IMG/VR virus record: IMGVR_UViG_3300043409_000928
Span: 1-64,000 of that record
From: a virus
Reading direction: 5' to 3' (one strand)
DNA: 64,000 nt
Shown here: one piece after another, positions 61,815-64,000 of the stretch
How positions within the stretch are numbered: the first letter of the stretch is position 1
Layout: each line of letters opens with the position of its first letter
Program-made: the position numbers and the translations under genes
The notes under the pieces: model-generated
Told to the model about the DNA's origin: nothing
The model's database searches: none
Seen by the model: the letters and a program-made list of their open reading frames with translations, nothing else

Positions 61815-63281
61815 TTAAGTTTCACGACTTACAATAGCACGTAGCGCATCTCTATTGGCATTGCTGGCAACCGCTATCCCAGAATTTGGCTTTAATATAT
61901 CAAATCCTTCTTTGGCTTGAGGCTTTTCCCATTTGGTCGATTGTGTACTTGTTTCGGTGGGCGTAACTGTTGTTCCTAAGTTTGTCCTAGACTTAATCTT
62001 CTCATATACATCTGATGCTTTACTTGCAGTTGTTGTACTATCGCCATCCATGTCAGTAATACGCAAGGTATCTGGATTAAAACTTAATTCAATTTTCTGT
62101 CCAACTGAACCAGAACTACGAGTTTTCATAAACTGCAATTGTACCATGCAACGCTCACGCATTGTGGGTGTGCTGTAAATACCAAACACATTGTCAGCAG
62201 TTTGAATCTTACTCAAGCCACCTGCAATCATACTGTGGTCAAACTCCACACTTTCAACTGCACTACGATTTAATTGACTGGCAGTTGCCAATAACAACTG
62301 TTCACCAACAACCAAGTTTCGCAATTCTTCTGCAACAAGTTTATCCTTGACAAACATGTCACTGACGCTGATCTTTTGTCCTGCTGGCATCATCAAGTCA
62401 AGATAATCAACTAAAATTGCATCAACTTTGATCTTGCGCTGAGTCTGAAATTCTCTAATCCATGCTAACAAATCGTTTGGGGTTACGCCATTTGTCAACT
62501 GCACAATTTGTAGTATGCCTGCTTTCTTACCTGCCATACGCACTTTAAGATCCACATGTTCTAATTTCTTAAACACTTCTCGAGTGGGAGTATCCGACAG
62601 CATTGCATCCATACGCATTGCACACAGTCCCTCACTGAGTTCTAAACTAAAGTAAACTGTATTCAAACCTGTCATTGCCCAGTTGAGTCCTAGGTTTTGC
62701 AAAAACAAACTCTTGCCTGCACCCGAGGCACCTGCAAAAATGTTTAACTCGCCTTTGTTAAAGCCACCATATAGCTTGTCATCAAGACTTTTCCATCCGG
62801 TACTCAACTGTCCATTATTATCTTTGAGTGCTGTTAACCTGCCCTGTGGATCAGCAAAGTAATCTGTGCCGAATGTCTTTGGTAACCCTACTTGTACTGC
62901 GTCCTTAATTAATTTTTCAACAGCACCATACTGACTTTTATCCAGTAGGTCTGCACTTTTTAAAATTGCCTGTTCCAATGCTTTGTGTCTAGCAAACCCT
63001 TCAAACTCATCAAGGAACCAAGTTGCATGATCCACTGCTGTTTGTCCAGCATCTGTTAACTCTACGCCTGTGATTGCTTTAACTTGTGTTATGTCTGGAA
63101 TGTTACCATGTTCATTTACATAGTTCTTAATAAACTCTGCCGCGGCACGGAGCCTACGATCAAAATGATCTGGATCCAATACATTCTGACAGCGAGCGGC
63201 CAGATCCCTGTTGGAGATTAAAAAGTTCAGAAACAGCTTTTGGGTTTCGTGGTTATATTCTTTTATATCATCTGCCATCAA
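61815..63281 (-). CDS. DnaB-type replicative helicase (T4 gp41-like)
   Basis: 488 aa. An N-terminal domain (ETQKLFLNFLISNRDLA) and a RecA-like domain: Walker A GASGAGKSLFLQNLGLN, Walker B-like VDAILVDYLDLM, and TASQLNRSAVES. Unwinds DNA 5' to 3' at the fork and works with the primase whose gene follows on the same strand. The start could be the second Met. Confidence 0.92.
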   Translation of the reverse strand: MMADDIKEYNHETQKLFLNFLISNRDLAARCQNVLDPDHFDRRLRAAAEFIKNYVNEHGNIPDITQVKAITGVELTDAGQTAVDHATWFLDEFEGFARHKALEQAILKSADLLDKSQYGAVEKLIKDAVQVGLPKTFGTDYFADPQGRLTALKDNNGQLSTGWKSLDDKLYGGFNKGELNIFAGASGAGKSLFLQNLGLNWAMTGLNTVYFSLELSEGLCAMRMDAMLSDTPTREVFKKLEHVDLKVRMAGKKAGILQIVQLTNGVTPNDLLAWIREFQTQRKIKVDAILVDYLDLMMPAGQKISVSDMFVKDKLVAEELRNLVVGEQLLLATASQLNRSAVESVEFDHSMIAGGLSKIQTADNVFGIYSTPTMRERCMVQLQFMKTRSSGSVGQKIELSFNPDTLRITDMDGDSTTTASKASDVYEKIKSRTNLGTTVTPTETSTQSTKWEKPQAKEGFDILKPNSGIAVASNANRDALRAIVSRET

Positions 63282-63475
63282 TTATTCCCCCATCGCAATG
63301 CAGTTATTGCGGCATCATCTCTATTGTTAAAATCAAATATCATATAGTTTTCGTTTAGTTCTGTTTTATACTTGCCACCTGGAAGACCAAATTCTTCTAT
63401 CACCCAGGCACATACATGGTTCCACCACTCTGTGGTATCCTGGCCTATTTTCCAACTTAGTTTGACTTTATACAC
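63278..63475 (-). CDS. Small hypothetical protein, 65 aa
   Basis: MYKVKLSWKIGQDTTEWWNH then CAWVIEEFGLPGGKYKTEL. Sandwiched with short overlaps between primase and helicase genes, so probably a replication accessory protein. No family recognised. Confidence 0.65.
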   Translation of the reverse strand: MYKVKLSWKIGQDTTEWWNHVCAWVIEEFGLPGGKYKTELNENYMIFDFNNRDDAAITALRWGNN

Positions 63476-64000
63476 ACCACCGCCTACATAGTAATTTAAT
63501 CTTCAATGGTGAGCTCTCAATCGCCGATAACACACTTTGTAGCACAGCAATCCTTCCAAACTTCTGTGCGGCCTCATTTGCATCTTTAATACCATCTGGC
63601 CATTCTGGAAAACTAACACTCCATCCCAACTCTGCCGCTTGCATTGCAAGTACTAAACCAGCTTTGTCTCTATCAGGCAATACCACTGGCTCATTGTCAA
63701 TGTCTTCAATAATTTTTGCTTGCTCTGGGCTAATTGTGTTGGTCATAATAGCAACACCATCCAGTGTCAATGCATCATACTCGCCTTCAGTTACAATTGT
63801 GTATTTGCGACTATGACTTTGATGATCCAAATTGAATACAAAACTTGGAGGACGACTTGTGACCATCTTTGCAGTTTTCTTGTCCGGTACGTCACCTATC
63901 CAGCGGGCACTATATCCTACAATTTTACCATCACTTATATAAGGTAGTATAACACGATTATCCATGCCTTGTACAGGACTTGCACTAGTGTACCAATCGC
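63468..64000 (-). CDS. DnaG-type primase, Toprim part (N-terminus outside window)
   Basis: The frame is open to the right edge and reads DWYTSASPVQGMDNRVILPY, so the first methionine at 63965 is internal. RNA polymerase and Toprim features: GYSARWIGD, VTEGEYDALTLDG (Toprim Glu) and VVLPDRDKAGL (Asp-x-Asp). Synthesises primers for lagging-strand replication with the gp41-like helicase. The zinc-binding domain should lie beyond the window. Confidence 0.88.
   Translation of the reverse strand, partial: DWYTSASPVQGMDNRVILPYISDGKIVGYSARWIGDVPDKKTAKMVTSRPPSFVFNLDHQSHSRKYTIVTEGEYDALTLDGVAIMTNTISPEQAKIIEDIDNEPVVLPDRDKAGLVLAMQAAELGWSVSFPEWPDGIKDANEAAQKFGRIAVLQSVLSAIESSPLKIKLLCRRWCV

Noticed and set aside
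1-64000. Insertion sequence or transposase
   Set aside because: No transposase-like protein and no terminal inverted repeats flanking a coding unit were seen; the family 1 element ends enclose no ORF.

Overview
The window looks like about 64 kb of a large lytic T4-like myovirus genome that probably infects a freshwater betaproteobacterium (Burkholderiales-type). Phage evidence: class I ribonucleotide reductase NrdA/NrdB with a glutaredoxin, a T4-type replicative helicase and primase, a PAAR-tipped baseplate block, head and scaffold genes, many small overlapping ORFs, and TATAAATA late-promoter-like boxes. Host evidence is indirect: a Bug/TctC-type binding protein, consensus sigma-70 promoters with 17-bp spacers, and a circularly permuted two-piece tmRNA, an arrangement known from some Betaproteobacteria. 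All identifications come from reading the sequence; no database search was run.

Layout. 0-10 kb: small early-type genes on the minus strand with sigma-70 promoters, a SleB-like cell-wall hydrolase, a radical SAM protein, ClpP, IscU and IscA, secreted small proteins and a hydrolase lipoprotein. 10-15.4 kb (plus strand): sodium:solute symporter, hydroxylase, asparagine-synthetase-like protein and a 2OG-oxygenase-like protein. 16.8-21.3 kb: tRNA array 1 (18 tRNAs, several tiny ORFs, structured noncoding elements). 21.7-29.6 kb: an enzyme island with radical SAM, PP-loop, 2OG-oxygenase, phosphatase and Bug-type genes. 29.6-33.9 kb: tRNA array 2 (12 tRNAs, an RNA polymerase omega-like gene, more structured RNAs). 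33.9-43 kb: small early genes, a kinase, a secreted subtilase, an outer-membrane barrel, a phosphoesterase and a ppGpp-hydrolase-like HD protein. 43.0-43.4 kb: the permuted tmRNA. 43.4-47.7 kb: baseplate genes. 47.7-52.6 kb: glutaredoxin, NrdB, NrdA and an exonuclease. 52.7-61.3 kb: head, scaffold and large structural genes. 61.3-64 kb: helicase and primase.

The main theme is takeover of translation and protein quality control. The two arrays carry 30 tRNAs covering all 20 amino acids and, with wobble, apparently every sense codon, including two initiator-like tRNAs. A tmRNA with an ANDSQFALAA tag, a ClpP, an omega subunit and a ppGpp hydrolase-like enzyme accompany them. A 27-codon membrane micro-ORF exactly fills the segment between the two tmRNA pieces.

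Three further patterns stand out. Noncoding elements closed by long near-perfect stems lie among the tRNAs, two of them starting at a tRNA CCA end. Two RNA-like families occur in two copies each. A 16-bp palindrome (GTTGTAnAAATACAAC) recurs just upstream of sigma-70 promoters and may be an operator.
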